Assembly: GCA_022316685.1 (NCBI GenBank)
Contig: JAKJHU010000650.1
Span: forward strand, 1 to 64,000
Length of the DNA: 64,000 bases
Reading direction: 5' to 3'
DNA from: Progne subis subis
Taxonomy: Eukaryota; Chordata; Aves; Passeriformes; Hirundinidae
The translations under genes and the position numbers were made by a program. Shown here piece by piece: positions 22,921-34,600 of this stretch (positions are counted from its first letter, which is position 1; each line of letters starts with the position of its first letter). The notes below the pieces were generated by a model. The model was given only the letters and a program-made list of their open reading frames with translations. It searched no databases and was not told the origin of the DNA.

Positions 22921-24430
22921 GATTGCACACACTCTGGTTAAAACCAAAATGTTCTTCTTGTAGGTTCTCTTCCTGAGAGTAAAACTATACAGTATTTCTG
23001 GAATGTATTTAGAAGGTCTGCTTATTGTTCTAAAATCTAAGAGAAAGAGAGTAATGTACTAGAGTTAATCAAGGATTACGCTGATATAAGTATGTAATAG
23101 TAGTTGAATACAGTTAATTAAGGATTATAGATTTATAACTATATAATAGCAGTTATCAGAGCTATACATATATGAAAAATGTATAAAAAGCAAAATTCTT
23201 TTTATCACCACCTGTGCCTTCCCATCCTGCTCCAAGCAGGAATTTGAAAACACTCTCAGGAAAGCTCCTGATCTTTACAGCAATCCCAGGCTTACCTTCT
23301 TTTGGCAAGTGTCCTCTGGAGCTGTGCCCAGGCTGGTCTGGAGCTGGGAGCAGCCCTGCCCCACACAGCACCTCTCAGCAGCAGCACCTGCCCTGCTCAG
23401 GGCGGCTCCTTCCCCCCACATCTTCTCCCCAGTGCTGTGAGCAGCTCCCAGGGCTGGCTGAGAGCTGTCCCTGGCAGGCAGCAGAGTCCCTGGCCCAGCA
23501 CAGCGCCCTGGGCTGCAGGACCCTGCTCTGCAGGACAGCCCTGGGCACCCCTGGCTGCTCTGCACAAGAGATAATCAGAGAATGTACTCACAGAGTCTGT
23601 AGGCATTGGCATGTTGCAGCTTTAGGAGATCCCTGCAGGAGCTGCAGCTGCCTTGTCCTGCAGCCAGAGGTTCCTGTGCCAAGGGCTGGGAGTGATTCTC
23701 CCGCAGTCACTTCTCAGCTCCTTCCCAGCCCTGAGTGATTGCAGCTCTCTGTGCCTGTGTGCTGTGCCCGGGGTGGCTGCAGGCAGTGTCCCAGCCCTGC
23801 TGGGCTGGGAGGAAGAGTTGCTCATCAAGAGAGATGTGTTTTTGAAGCTCTTCTTGGCTGCCAGGAGCTGCCTCTGTGCCAGGAGCCCGGCCCAGCTCAG
23901 CAGCACAGACACAGCACAAGGACTTTAATGACCCTCTCGGGGCTTGTGCTGAGGCCCTGAACATCAGTCCCTGAGAGGGAGCTGAAGAAACCTCTCAAGA
24001 ATTCCAAGTTAGAACCAATCTCCAAAGTTTCTTGAAGTTTGAATGGGTCCCACTGAGGGACAGGACAGAGAAAGTGTCCCCAGGCCCCAGGCAGAGCAGA
24101 GAACTGGAGGCAGTGATGACAGGTGGGGACAAAGAGAAGCCAAGTCCTGGTGCCCTGGGCCACAGCAGCCTCTGTGCCATCAAGGGCTGTGAGGAGACAC
24201 CTTGTCCTGAGGCCCTGGGGCCTCCTGGCACAGCCCCAGCAAGGCTGGGCACTGTCAGCCCCTTGTGCTGCCCTCAGCATCCCCCTGACATCCCAGTGGC
24301 CTCAAGGATGTGCTGGAAGGAGTCTCTGGGGAGCCTTGGTCAGCAATGGCCCTGGGGGGCTCCTGAATGCTGCCAGGAGGAGCATTCAAAGGACTTTGGG
24401 TTTTGGTTTTGCTTTTTCCTGGGAGTCTTT
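22627..24430. other. Noncoding interval of unit U (copy 2)
   Basis: AT-rich to 23200, including a poly-T run at 22879-22917, then GC-rich. It matches 216-1991 and, inverted, 53716-55540. No gene recognised. Confidence 0.5.
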
Positions 24431-25140
24431 GAGAGGTTTGTGCAATCATGGCCTCCAATTATCTGCTCTAATTAGTCCCTTGAGAGGCTTTGTCAGGAAT
24501 CAACACTCAGTGGGGCTCATTAATGCTTCAAGGTACTTCAGTTGTTTTAAGGTACTTGGTGTTTCCCTTTTAAAATTGTTAGCATGGCCTCAGTTATCTA
24601 CTTTAATTAGTCCCTTGGGATTCTTAGACAGTAAAATAATCACTGGGGCTCATTAACACTTCAGGATGCTCAGAATTTATTAAGGAACTTCTTTTTGACA
24701 CTGAGTCTGAGAGGTTTGTGCCATCATGGCCTCCAATTATCTGCTTTAATTAGTCCCTAGAGATTCTTAGCCAGTTACCACACTCAGTGGGACTCATTAA
24801 TGCCTCAAGGTACTCAGGGGTAATTTAAGTACTTCTTTGAGGCACCAAGTCTCTGAGAGGTTTTTGTGCAATCATGGCCTCCAATTATCTGCTCTAATGA
24901 GTCCCTTGAGAGCTTTGCATTGACACTCAGTGAGGTTCATTAATACTTTGAGATACTCAAGGTGTTTAAGCTACTTTGGAATTTCCTTCCCTCACTGAGT
25001 CTCTGAGAGGTTTTTGTGCAATCCTGGCCTCCATTTCTGTCCTTCATGAACTCCATGAGGAGCCTGTGTTGGGGATGGACCTCTGTGGGACTATTGAGGC
25101 ATCGAGACACTTTGGGTTTTTCTTCTGACTTCCACTCCTG
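24431..25140. repeat. About 140-bp tandem repeat (copy 2)
   Basis: Unit starts fall near 24431, 24583, 24708, 24853 and 25001. The core ctaattagtcccttgagag ... cactcagtggggctcattaa recurs. The fifth unit is the most diverged. Confidence 0.8.
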
Positions 25141-26330
25141 GAAAGGTTTGTGCAATCTCCTCTCAGGCCCTGAGGTTCCAGGGTTTAACACCAAATCCAC
25201 CACAGGGCTAACCAGGATCAAGCAAGTCCTGACAAACTCAGCCTTGAGTTCCCTCTGGTCTGGTGCCATTCATTTGGAAGTTTTCCTGCTGCAGTTATGG
25301 AGAAATATTTCAAGGAGCTTCAAAGAAATATGCATTACTGCTTTCAAGTGCGTATTTCATTACTGTTCTCATTAGACAAGAGGTGATTGCAGCATTCTGT
25401 GGTTGATACTGAGCCAGGGTCTCCCAAGGAGTTCTGGCCTGCTCAGAGAAGCTGTGCCTTGAGGTGTGACCCAGTGTGGACAACCTTGCTCCACATTCCC
25501 AAACTACATGCTGTCTATTCTCACTCACCTGGGACCTGCTTTCCTTGGAGACCTGGCTGCACACAACCAAAGAAGGATTTTTTCTTTTATTGTTGAAGCA
25601 ATCTAAAACTCCTGAGTTTCCCCATTGAAAACAAACACCCTCCTCAAGTGTGGGCCAAGCCCAAGGTGCCACCAAGAGCACTGCAGCCCTGCCCTGGGCC
25701 AGGAGTGAGGGTGGATCATCATCCCAACCTGCCCTGGGCCATTGCAAGGGGCTGTGGCCATGGACACTGCACTGAGCCCACTGCTGCCTTTGGATCCCTC
25801 ATCCCTTCAAGTTTCCTAGGAAAGCACCCCAAGGACCCATTTCTGCAGCCAGGTTCCGTGGCCACTTGCACGCAGAGCTGTTGCTGTCCTGGGCTGCCAG
25901 GGCACCCCTGAGGACAAAGCGGTGCCGGGGCTGTTCCAGGTACAATTGCACTGACACTCGTTGATGCCCTCAGGTGCCACGACAGCGGCCACAGGGACCC
26001 GTTCCTTGGTTTGGTGCCGTGGCAGCCAAGGCCTGGAGCCGCTGTGATGGTTGTGTGCCATGGAAACCTGCCCTGGGCCCTTTGCTCAGGGCTGGTGTCA
26101 GTGCCCAGAGCCAGAGGGGATCCCTTGCTGGGGGCTTGTGCCACGGCCACCTGCCCTGTGCCGCGCTGGCTGCTCAGGCGCCGCGGAACCAGCAGCAAAC
26201 GCCACTTGCCAGGGCCAAAGGCAGACAGAAAGGGGCAGTGCTGGGCACTGCTTCCATGGCAGCCCTCGCTGGGACACCACACCTGGGTCACCTGTCTTGG
26301 CATTGCCATGGAAACCCGGCTGATTGGAAA
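25141..26330. other. Noncoding interval of unit U (copy 2)
   Basis: Matches 2581-3690 with about 270 extra bases (25775-26045) that copy 3 also has (about 52110-52370). It holds several CCATGG-centred stretches of X-box type. No gene recognised. Confidence 0.5.
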
Positions 26331-26640
26331 TGCAATGGCGGACAAAGGTTTTAGTGGGGCCTGTCACAACAGGACAAAGGGTGGTGGTTTGAAACTAAAG
26401 GAAGGGAGGGTCAGATAAAGAGGAAATTTTTGATGACAATATTGGTGGTACATCAGGACAGGTTCCCAGGGAGGTGCTCAATGCCCCATCCCTGGAAACA
26501 TTCAAGTCCAGCTGGGACAGGGCTCTGAACAACCTGATGTGGTGAAAGATGTCCCTCCTCATGGCGGGAGTTTGGATGAGATGAGCACTGCAGAGCTCTT
26601 CCCATCCAAAGCATTCCAGGATTGCATGGGGAGAAGGGGC
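26331..26640 (+). mobile_element. CR1 LINE 3' fragment
   Basis: Counterpart of 3691-4015: FKLKEGRV-like, then SLETFKSSWD-like and LDEMSTAE-like pieces in broken frames. Confidence 0.65.
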
Positions 26641-27618
26641 TGCTCACTGGACTCCATCCACTGCCTTGACTCCTCCTTGTCTCTGCTGGAGCCCACATGC
26701 AGCAGCCAAAGCCAGCCCCTTCTCTGGCCTTTCCCTGCCCTGCCCCAGGGGCTGACAGAGCCCGGCTGGCACAGGCGACCTTTAGGCTTTGCAGGGCTCA
26801 GGCACAGCGGCTGGGACAGAGTCAGGGCTGAGGTCACACTCTGTGGGCTGGGGCAGAGCCCAGCCAGAAATGAGCCCTGGAGCAGCAGCTCTGCAGTGGT
26901 GGCCACCAGGCCGCCTTGCCAAGGGAGGCTTCTGGCCATGGCCTGGAAGCAGCTGCTGCTGCCAAGGTGCCTTTGGTGCCTCAGGCTCTCCCTGGCACAG
27001 CTCCCAGCACGGCACTCTGCACTTGTGCCCGAGGCCTTCACTGTGCTGGGGCTGGCCTGGGGCTTTTCCTGCAGTGGGATCTGCCCTGGTCCTGGCACAG
27101 GAAAGGCAGTTCCTGCTGGAGCAGGAGGCTCTGCCTGCAATGGGCTCAAACAACTCCAGCAAAGCCCTGTTTACCTCAAAATTGCTTCCTAGAGCACTAT
27201 ATTCTAATAATTGTTATAGCTCCTATACTGTGGAGTAAATAACTCTTTTTTAAAATTTACTCTGTGGTGTGAATAAATCTGTCTAATCCTAATCAGAATA
27301 AATGATTGCTGTGTTTATACAAATTTTTCTGGTACTCCATTTTTATTCCTGTGAGACAAATTGCATATGGTTCAAACCCACCTGTCCAGTCATTTAGACA
27401 TAAGCCTTTGACAAAAATCAGGGGCTAGCATTGGATCCAGCTGCTCTGAGTCCTCATTCTTAGGTGGAATTTTAAAAGTCCAGGCATCCTGGAGGAGTTT
27501 GGGGATCCATGGTGTCTGTTGGGTGTCATTTCTCCACCTCATGACTCAGCAGTAATTTCTCCAATGAAGAAATAAAGCTTTTGCCTGAAGCTCCCACTCT
27601 GCCCATGACAGGAACCCC
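26641..27618. other. Noncoding interval of unit U (copy 2)
   Basis: Counterpart of 4016-4996, GC-rich then AT-rich. No gene recognised. Confidence 0.5.
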
Positions 27619-27925
27619 TGTGAGTGTCTGGGACATCCCGGCTCTTTGGCAGCCTGGGGACTCCTGGGATGTCACCGTGGAGCCCCCGTGAGTGCCTGTG
27701 ACAGATCAGTGCCTTTGCAGCCCAAGGTGCCCTGGGATGTCAGCATGGAATGGCTGTGACTGCCTCTGACCACAGGGCTCTTGAGCATCCCCAGAAACCC
27801 CTGGGAGGTCTCCATGGAGCCCCTGTCTCTGCCTGTGACATTCCAGCTCTGGAACAGCCTGGAGACTCTTGGAAAGTCCCCACGGAACCCCTCTGAGGGC
27901 CTGTGACAACTTGGTTCCTTAACAG
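27619..27925. repeat. 68-69 bp minisatellite (copy 2)
   Basis: Same 4.5-unit array as 4997-5303, joined without a gap to the 41-bp array. Confidence 0.8.
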
Positions 27926-28238
27926 GCAACCATCACCAGCCCCTGTTGCTATGGTCAGTTTCCATGGCAGCCATCACCAGCCCCGTTGCCATGGTCAGTT
28001 TCCATGACAACCATCACCAGCCCCTGTTGCCATGGTCAGTTTCCATGACAACCATCACCAGCCCCTGTTGCTATGGTCAGTTTCCATGGCAGCCATCACC
28101 AGCCCCTGTTGCTATGGTCAGTTTCCATGGCAGCCATCACCAGCCCCGTTGCTATGGTCAGTTTCCATGACAACCATCCCCAGCCCCTGTTGCTATGGTC
28201 AGTTTCCATGGCAACCATCACCAGCCCCTGTTGCTAGG
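27926..28238. repeat. 41-bp minisatellite (copy 2), about 7.6 units
   Basis: Units alternate between GGCAACC, GGCAGCC and GACAACC after GTTTCCAT, so the X-box-like motif is intact in only some units. One unit is shortened by a base (CAGCCCCGTTGC). Confidence 0.9.
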
Positions 28239-28319
28239 GTCGGTCCCTTGGCAGCTCCATGCAGATCCCATGCCAGGGGTGGTTCCATGGACACCAGCTC
28301 AGGCCTGGAGCCAGAGCCC

Positions 28320-28333
28320 GTTGCCATGGCAAC
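28320..28333. promoter_or_regulatory. Perfect RFX X-box palindrome (copy 2)
   Basis: GTTGCCATGGCAAC, conserved in position relative to the 41-bp array. It lies about 2.1 kb downstream of the ZNF coding start, on the 3' side of the gene. Confidence 0.55.
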
Positions 28334-28370
28334 CATTTGCAGCCCCATTCCCAGGGCCATGGGATCCCAG

Positions 28371-28675
28371 AAGCACAGAATTGGCTGAGCTGGGAGGGAG
28401 CCATCAGGATTCTCGAGTCCAGCTCCTGGCCCTGCACAGGACACCCCAACAATCCCAGCCTGGGCCTGGCAGCGGTGTCCAAACGCTGCTGGAGCTCCCA
28501 GAGCCCTGGAGCTGTGACCCTTCCCTGGGAGCCTGTTCAGTGCCCCAGTAGCCTCTGGGGGAAAAACCTTTTCCCCAGATCCAACCTAAACCTGCCCTGA
28601 CTCAGCTCCAGCCCTTCCCTCCAGTGCTGTGCCTGGGCACCAGAGTGAAGAGGTTCCCACAGCCCCCAGCCAGGG
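28371..28675 (-). mobile_element. CR1 LINE 3' fragment
   Basis: Counterpart of 5837-6110, with a GNLFTLVP-like end of ORF2 on the minus strand. Confidence 0.7.
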
Positions 28676-29295
28676 ACCCGCTCCCAAGGCTGCTGCCAGG
28701 GCAACCAGGGCTGGCACCAGCTGGGATGCTCAGTTTCCATGGGCCGGGGTTTAGGAATGGGATTCCCCAATTTTGTGCTCCTCTTAAAATCAAGCTGCCA
28801 CTCGCTGCCCTCCAGCCTCCCATGGAAAGTACAAAAGATAAAGATCCCGGGCTGGGATAAGAACAATTTACTGGAAACAGCAACAAGATAAGGAACCAAT
28901 AGGAACAGAAACAATATTGAAAACAGAAGGGATAAGCCAAACCATATACAGGGAAAACTACAACAACACTGACTGGCTGTTCCCAGCCACATATTTCCTC
29001 CTGCTGGGAAAGGACACCCTTGTCCTTCGGAAAAGAGAGAGATTCCCTTTCCTGCCACTGGCAATGACCTGAGATGGGATCAAATACAATGATGGAACTA
29101 TGGCCAGACCCTCATGTTCTTCAGTCCCAACTCACATCATTGCCAGGGGCAGAGAGAGGGACAGGTGTCTTCCCAGCATGGATCATGGGAAATGTGGGTC
29201 ACCAGAGCTCTGCCCAAAGTGTGTCCTCTGATGGGGATGAGGTTGGAGAATCACATGAAGCTCTTCCCACAGTCGGGGCACTTACAGGGCTTCCT
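28676..29295. other. 3' flank of the intact zinc finger gene
   Basis: No other gene seen. It probably includes the 3' UTR of the ZNF, but no clear AATAAA was assigned. Confidence 0.45.
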
Positions 29296-30456
29296 TTACC
29301 GGTGCCTCCGTTGGTGTCGGGTCAAGTGAGAGCTGTCTGAGAAGCTCTTCCCACACTGGGGACACTCATATGGCCTCTCCCCACTGTGGATGCGCCGGTG
29401 CCTGATGAGGTGGGAGTTGTGCTTGAAGCCCTTCCTGCAGTCGGGGCAGCGGAAGGGCCTCTCCTCTGTGTGAATCCGCTGGTGCACGAGGAGATCTGAG
29501 CTGGTCCGAAACCTCTTCCCACACTCAGGACACTCGTAGGGCCTCTCCCCAGTGTGGATCATTTTGTGGATATTTAGTTTGGACCTCTGGTTGAAACCCT
29601 TCCCACATTCCTCACACCTGTATGGCCTTTCCTCAGCGTGGATGTTCTGGTGGCGGGTCAAGTAGGAGCGCTGGCTGAAGCTCTTCCTACACTGCTCACA
29701 CTCATAGGGCCATTCCCTAGTGTGGATCCTCTGGTGGCAGATCAGGCTGGAGCTCTGGCTGAAGCTCATCCCACATTCCCTACACTCGTAGGGCCTCTGC
29801 CCAGTGTGGATCCTCCGGTGCCTGATGAGGCGGAAGTTGTGCTTGAAGCCCTTCCCGCAGTCAGAGCACTGGAAGGGCCTCTCCTCTGTGTGAATCTGCT
29901 GGTGCTTGAGGAGACTGGAGCTTCTCTGAAACCTCTTCTGACACTCAGGACACTTGTAAGGTCTCTCCCCGGTTTGGATGATCTGGTGCTGGACAGCGGT
30001 GTTGCACTGGCTGAAGCTCTGTCCACCTTCCCAGCACAGGGTGGATCTTTCAGCCTCAGTGCACCCTGGGATGGGTTTGGAGTCCTTCCTCCTGTCGGAT
30101 CTCCGGCGCTGTTTCTCCCTTTTGGCTTCCTGTGCTATGGAGCTGCTCAAAACGGCCTCTTCCATGAGGTTGTGCTGCAGGCATTTGCCCTCCCTGGTCT
30201 CCATCCTCAGCTCCTTGTCTGGGGGAGGAAGGACAAGGACAGGATGGGATTTGCCTCTGTGACACAAGGAAGGGGAAGGAGATTCCCCCAATGCATCCCT
30301 GGCAGGACGGTGTCTGCAGCGGGGTTGTCCTGCAGCCAGAGGCCATGCTCTGCTGGGAGATGGAGCAGGAGAGAGGGGGAAAGGGGCACTCACTTCCTCC
30401 TCACCTGCCTGTCTATCCTGGGACATCTTCCTCTTCCTCACAGCCTCCTCCTCCAT
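29296..30456 (-). CDS. C2H2 zinc finger protein, eight fingers, two exons
   Basis: Probable nuclear DNA-binding regulator of the greatly expanded passerine ZNF family. Exon 1: ATG at 30454-30456 ([17 protein letters not shown]) to 30405. Intron: 30219-30404, GT at 30403-30404 and AG at 30219-30220, 186 bp and open in frame. Exon 2: 30218-29296. The spliced product is 324 residues. Exon 2 begins with an [10 protein letters not shown] and [10 protein letters not shown] linker known from this family, then one degenerate finger lacking its cysteines, then eight C2H2 fingers to the end (CxxC-12-HxxxH), the last ending HQRRHR and stop. Contact residues -1,2,3,6 by finger: RSSK, HFRR, QSSC, QSYR, QSKI, TSDV, HSHR, DSHR. 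No KRAB or SCAN domain was seen. An alternative upstream start at 30544-30546 would read through the intron. This is the only unbroken ZNF of three. Confidence 0.85.
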   Translation of the reverse strand: MEEEAVRKRKMSQDRQAGEEEVSAPFPLSPAPSPSRAWPLAAGQPRCRHRPARDALGESPSPSLCHRGKSHPVLVLPPPDKELRMETREGKCLQHNLMEEAVLSSSIAQEAKREKQRRRSDRRKDSKPIPGCTEAERSTLCWEGGQSFSQCNTAVQHQIIQTGERPYKCPECQKRFQRSSSLLKHQQIHTEERPFQCSDCGKGFKHNFRLIRHRRIHTGQRPYECRECGMSFSQSSSLICHQRIHTREWPYECEQCRKSFSQRSYLTRHQNIHAEERPYRCEECGKGFNQRSKLNIHKMIHTGERPYECPECGKRFRTSSDLLVHQRIHTEERPFRCPDCRKGFKHNSHLIRHRRIHSGERPYECPQCGKSFSDSSHLTRHQRRHR

Positions 30457-31694
30457 CCAGCCAAGGTTTGGGAATGAGAAATCCTGCTTTGGACAAAAAC
30501 AAGGGATGAGTATGTTGAGTTTGAATGTCCTTTTGCTCAAGTCCATCTCTACAAGTCACCAGACATCTAGAGTCTCTAATAGCTTATCAAACACCAAGGT
30601 CAGCCCTGAAAATTCCTTTGTGGAGTTGCCTGTCTCTGGTCTCTCTCCTTTGGTGTTTGGGGCTTCCCCCCTCTCCCAGCTGCTGGGGTCACACCTGTAC
30701 TGGGGGTTCCCCATCTACTCAGTCCCTGCCCTCTCCAGGCTGCTGGGAATCCCAAGAATCTGAAAATCTCCCCCTCTTTCCATTTTCCATTTTGGGATGC
30801 TGTAGGGAGTTGGGGTCCCAGGGTCCCTTCTCCCCTTATTCTCTGCTTTGGGTTGCAGGGGAAACAAGGAGTCCTCCCTGCCCCTCTCCAAGCTGTTGAA
30901 GGTCCTGCGAATTGCAGCACTCCCTCTCTGGGCTCCTGGGGGACACAGGGCTCTGCTCCTCCAGGCTGCCTCTGCCAGCAGCTGCCACTGGGAACCCCCA
31001 ATGTCCACCCAAGTGGCATTTATCACCCAGCTTTGGAGTTCTTACTACTCCAAACATCCCCAACAACAACAACAAACAAACAAACAAACAAACAAACAAA
31101 CAAAAAAAAACCCAAAAAAAAACAACCCAGGGCCAACTCAAGATACCTGAGCTGAGCTCCCTGTCTTGGGCTGGTAAGACAGGTGTCTGCTATGGAAGGT
31201 GGGAGCCTGCCTTAAAATGGAAAATACAAACCCCCTCTCTTTGCATTATAATTTTGAAAATAACGGGCTCTCAAGAAAAGATATGGCAATAGGAATATCA
31301 GTTCTTCAGTAGGAAAATTAAACTAGAAATGCAGTAGTAAAAAAACCCACCACCAACAAAGCCCAAAAAATAAGACTCAGAATCCAACCTGACACCCGGG
31401 TAGTCAGGGTGTTGTTAGCAGTGTAATCAAATCGTGGCAGCAGTCCTCCTGGAGTGACAGATGTGGTTTTGTTGGGGCAATGATCTTGTAGAAGGGTGTA
31501 GTTTTCTTCTGAAGCTCCAGTGGTGATGTAGATGGGTCTGGTCTTCCTCTGGGAATCCAGTGGAAACCAGGCTGCTTCTGGTGTTTAAATCTCAGATTAT
31601 ATCTAAGTAGGAATGCTTGGCTCCTCCCTCTGGGTGGAGCATTTCACAATGGGATAATGTAATTTTCTCAGTCATGCAGTGAGACTCAATGGCC
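30457..31694. other. ZNF upstream flank (copy 2)
   Basis: Probably holds the ZNF promoter and any 5' UTR; no TATA or other element could be assigned. A (CAAA)n tract lies at 31064-31130. No further gene. Confidence 0.5.
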
Positions 31695-31868
31695 CATTAC
31701 CAGAAGATATCTCCCTGGAGGGAGGATGGGTCATGGAGGAGATCAAGAACACTGTCCCATTTGGTTTTACACAGCTGGCCCATTAAGAGAATATCCCCCT
31801 CAGAGATATGAGGAATGAATGGGTCATGGAAGAGATAAACAACCTGCCCTCCTGCTTTTAACAGATGG
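31695..31868. repeat. Imperfect 85-88 bp tandem dimer (copy 2)
   Basis: Counterpart of 9087-9259, again just outside an arm. Confidence 0.7.
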
Positions 31869-31920
31869 TAATGGAATACATTTTTTCGGTTTCATCTTGT
31901 ATTGGAAGACAGGGCTTGAT

Positions 31921-33550
31921 GCTCCTTGCCCAGGCTCTCTCCAGAACACGCCCAGGCCAGTGCTCAGCAGAGAAAAGCCCCGTGAGGAGCCCCAGGGTGG
32001 CCGTGGGCAGGCTGGGGGCAAACAGCATGGCTGGGGCTCTGCAAGGTGCCTGGGGGAGATGGGAAGGAGCAGCAGAGCAGGGGCTGATCCATCCCCACTG
32101 CGCTGGACACCCCAGGGCAGCGTCCCAGAGCGTCCTCATGCACCTGCCAACAACATCCCCCCTCTGCAGCCCTGGCCTCTCCCCCAGCTCACACAGGTGC
32201 CGCATCCTTGCAGGCACAGACACGGCAGCACTGGCTCAGGAGCCCCTGTGTGCACTGCCCAGAGCAGGCGTGAGCACCCCCATGGTGTTGGTGTGGGGAG
32301 ATGAACCTGAGTGAGCACAAATGCCGTCAGCCCCTGGGGCCAGGAAAAGGGCTGGGGGACAGCAGGGAAACCACTCAGGTTTGTGGTGGCCTCTGAAGTC
32401 ATCCAGAAAGTTTGTTCCCATGAGCTGTGAGTTTCCTGTGCCACTGCAGATGTTGTTCCTCAGAGCCAGGGCTGCCGGGCAGCCACCCCCAAACTGCCCT
32501 CAGCATTTTCCTTTGCTTCACCTTGGCTTTCTTTACCCTTCCTGGTACCAATTTCTTCCTATTGCCCACTCCTCTTCCCTCCCCTGCAAACAGCCCATCC
32601 CTGGTTGTCCTTTCCTCTCTGGCCCCACTCCCCATTTCAGTTCCTGAGCTGGCACCATGGGAACATCCCTTGGGGAGCAGGATCATCCTCCAAGTGCTTC
32701 AAGAATTGTCTGCAGGCCCCTGCAGTGCCCCGTGGTGCTCACTTGCCAGAGGCACCACAGGCCAGGGGGGCACATCTGGGCTGCTGTGTCTGGCTGTGGG
32801 GCTCCCTGTTCTGGGGAAGGAGGAGGAGCTGCAGAGGCTCTGCAGGACTGACAGGATGGGCTTTGGGGCTGTGAGGAGAACCAGAGGCACCTGGGCTGCT
32901 GGACCTTCTGGAGAGGAGGCCCAGGGCTCATCCTGCAACTGCTGCAAGGGTGGTTTCAGAGAATCACAGAATCAGCAAGATTGGAGAACACCTTGGACAT
33001 CATCACGTCCAATCTGTGCCCTGACACTGTCTTGTCTCCCTTGAGCCTCCTCTTCTCCTGGATAAACAACCTCAGCTCCCTCTACTGCTCCTCACAGGAC
33101 TTGTGTCCCAGACCCCTCACCAACCTTGTTGCCCTTCTCTGGACACGCTCCAGCCCCTCCATATCCTTCCTAAATTGGGGGGGCCCAGAACTGGACACAG
33201 CACTTGAGGTGCTGCCCCAACGAGTGCTGAGCACAGGGGAAGAATCACTGCCCTGGTCCTGAAGGCCACACCATTCCTGATCCAGGCCAGGAGCCATTGG
33301 CCTTCTTGGCCATCTTGGCCCACTGCTGGTTCATGTCCAGCCTGCTCTCCATCAGTCCTCATAGGTCCATTTCTCCTGGCTGCTGTCCAGCCAATCTGTC
33401 CCCAGCCTGCACTGCTTCAGGAGTTGTTGTGACCAAAGTGCAGGACTCAGTACCTGGACTTGTTAAACCTCATATGGTTGGATTTGACTTCCTGGATCCA
33501 GCCTGTCCAGGGCCCTGTGCACAGCCCTCCTACCCTCCAGCAGATCAACT
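31921..33550 (+). repeat. Arm 3 of the U/S array (+)
   Basis: Same sequence and orientation as arms 1 and 5, reverse of arms 2 and 4. It contains a CR1 fragment at 32956-33545 and continues directly into the 37-bp minisatellite of S2. Confidence 0.85.
32956..33545 (-). mobile_element. CR1 LINE fragment in arm 3
   Basis: The minus strand carries the CR1 ORF2 end: a 3' terminus at 32956 (AATCACAG repeats on the plus strand), [18 protein letters not shown] (33082-33297), and further out the DLLEGRR-like and VLHFGH-like region. Frameshifts and stops are present. Confidence 0.85.
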
Positions 33551-33553
33551 CAC

Positions 33554-34000
33554 TGTCACCACGGTTCCTTGTGTCCCTAGACTGTCACAATGGCCTCCAT
33601 GATTCCATGAGGCCTCCCAGTGTCATAGTGTGCCTTTGGTTCCGTGGGACCCCTTGGTGTCACAAAGTCCCTTGGATCCTTGACCCCCACAGTGTCACAA
33701 TGGTGCCTTGGGCCCCCAAGACCCTGGAGTGTCACAAAGGATCCTTTGTTCCATGAGGTCTGGCAGTGCAGCAATGATCTCCTTGGTTCCACAGGGTCAC
33801 AGTGGCCTCTGTGGTTCCACCAGGCTCCAGACTGTCACCATGGACTCCTTGCTTGCATTTATCCCCACAGTGTCACAATGGCCCCTTGGCTCTATGGTGC
33901 CTTATCATGCACAGTGTCACTCTGGTCCTCTTAGGGCCACCCGTCCCTGCAGTGTCACAATGGCCCCTTGCTTCCCCAGCACCCTGCAGTGTCACCATCA
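33554..34000 (+). repeat. About 37-bp minisatellite, 11-12 units (S2 copy)
   Basis: Units start TGTCACAATGG or close variants and are 29-44 bp long, mostly 37-38. Variable middles are rich in CCTTGG and TTCCATGAGG. The array at 60279-60725 is almost base-for-base the same, including the unit lengths. Confidence 0.85.
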
Positions 34001-34600
34001 TCAGAGAATCAAGCAGGCTGGAAAAGACCTTGGAGAGCATCAAGTCCAACCTGTGACCCAACAGCACCTTGTCACCCAGACATGTGGCATTGAGTGCCAC
34101 ATCCAGTCTTTCCTTAGACACCTCCAGGGATGATGACTGACCCACCTCCTGGGGCAGCCCATTCCAATGCCCAGTCACTCTTTTGGTGAAGAATATTCCC
34201 ACAGGTCCAGCATAAACAATCTCTGGAACAGCTTAAGGCTGTGGCCTCTTGTCCTGTCACTGTTCCCTGGGAGAAGAGCCCAATCCTCACCAGCTGCACC
34301 CTCCTGTCATGGAGCTGTAGAGAGTGATGAGGTCTCCCCTGAGCCTCCTCTTCTCCTGGATAAAGAACCCCAGCTCCCTCAGCCACTCCTTACAGAACTT
34401 GTACTCCAGACCCCTCACCAGCCTTGTTGCCCTCTTCTGGACACACTCCAGCCCCTCAATATTCTTCCTAAATTGGGGAGCCCAGAACTGGATACAGCAC
34501 TCGAGGTGCAGCCTCATCAGTGCCCAGTACAGGGGAAGAATCACTGCTCTGGTCGTGCTGGCCACACCATTCCTAATCCATAGGAGTGCCAGGGGTTGGA
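34001..34600 (-). mobile_element. CR1 LINE 3' end with ORF2 fragment
   Basis: The minus strand reads [19 protein letters not shown], then [20 protein letters not shown] and [13 protein letters not shown] (34287-34565), then the CR1 3' UTR-like region with HWNGLPQEVG and SLEVSKERLD. The 3' terminus is near 34005. This element is absent from S1, where the 37-bp array abuts block p. Confidence 0.9.

Noticed and set aside
29296..30546. 416-residue single-exon reading of the ZNF
   Set aside because: It reads through a 186-bp segment with consensus GT/AG borders that is proline/serine-rich and unlike the family; the two-exon model gives the expected ELRMETRE junction.
33554..34000. Regular spaced repeats that might suggest a CRISPR-like array
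   Set aside because: Units are degenerate, vary in length, have no distinct unique spacers, and sit in a vertebrate genome; this is a minisatellite.
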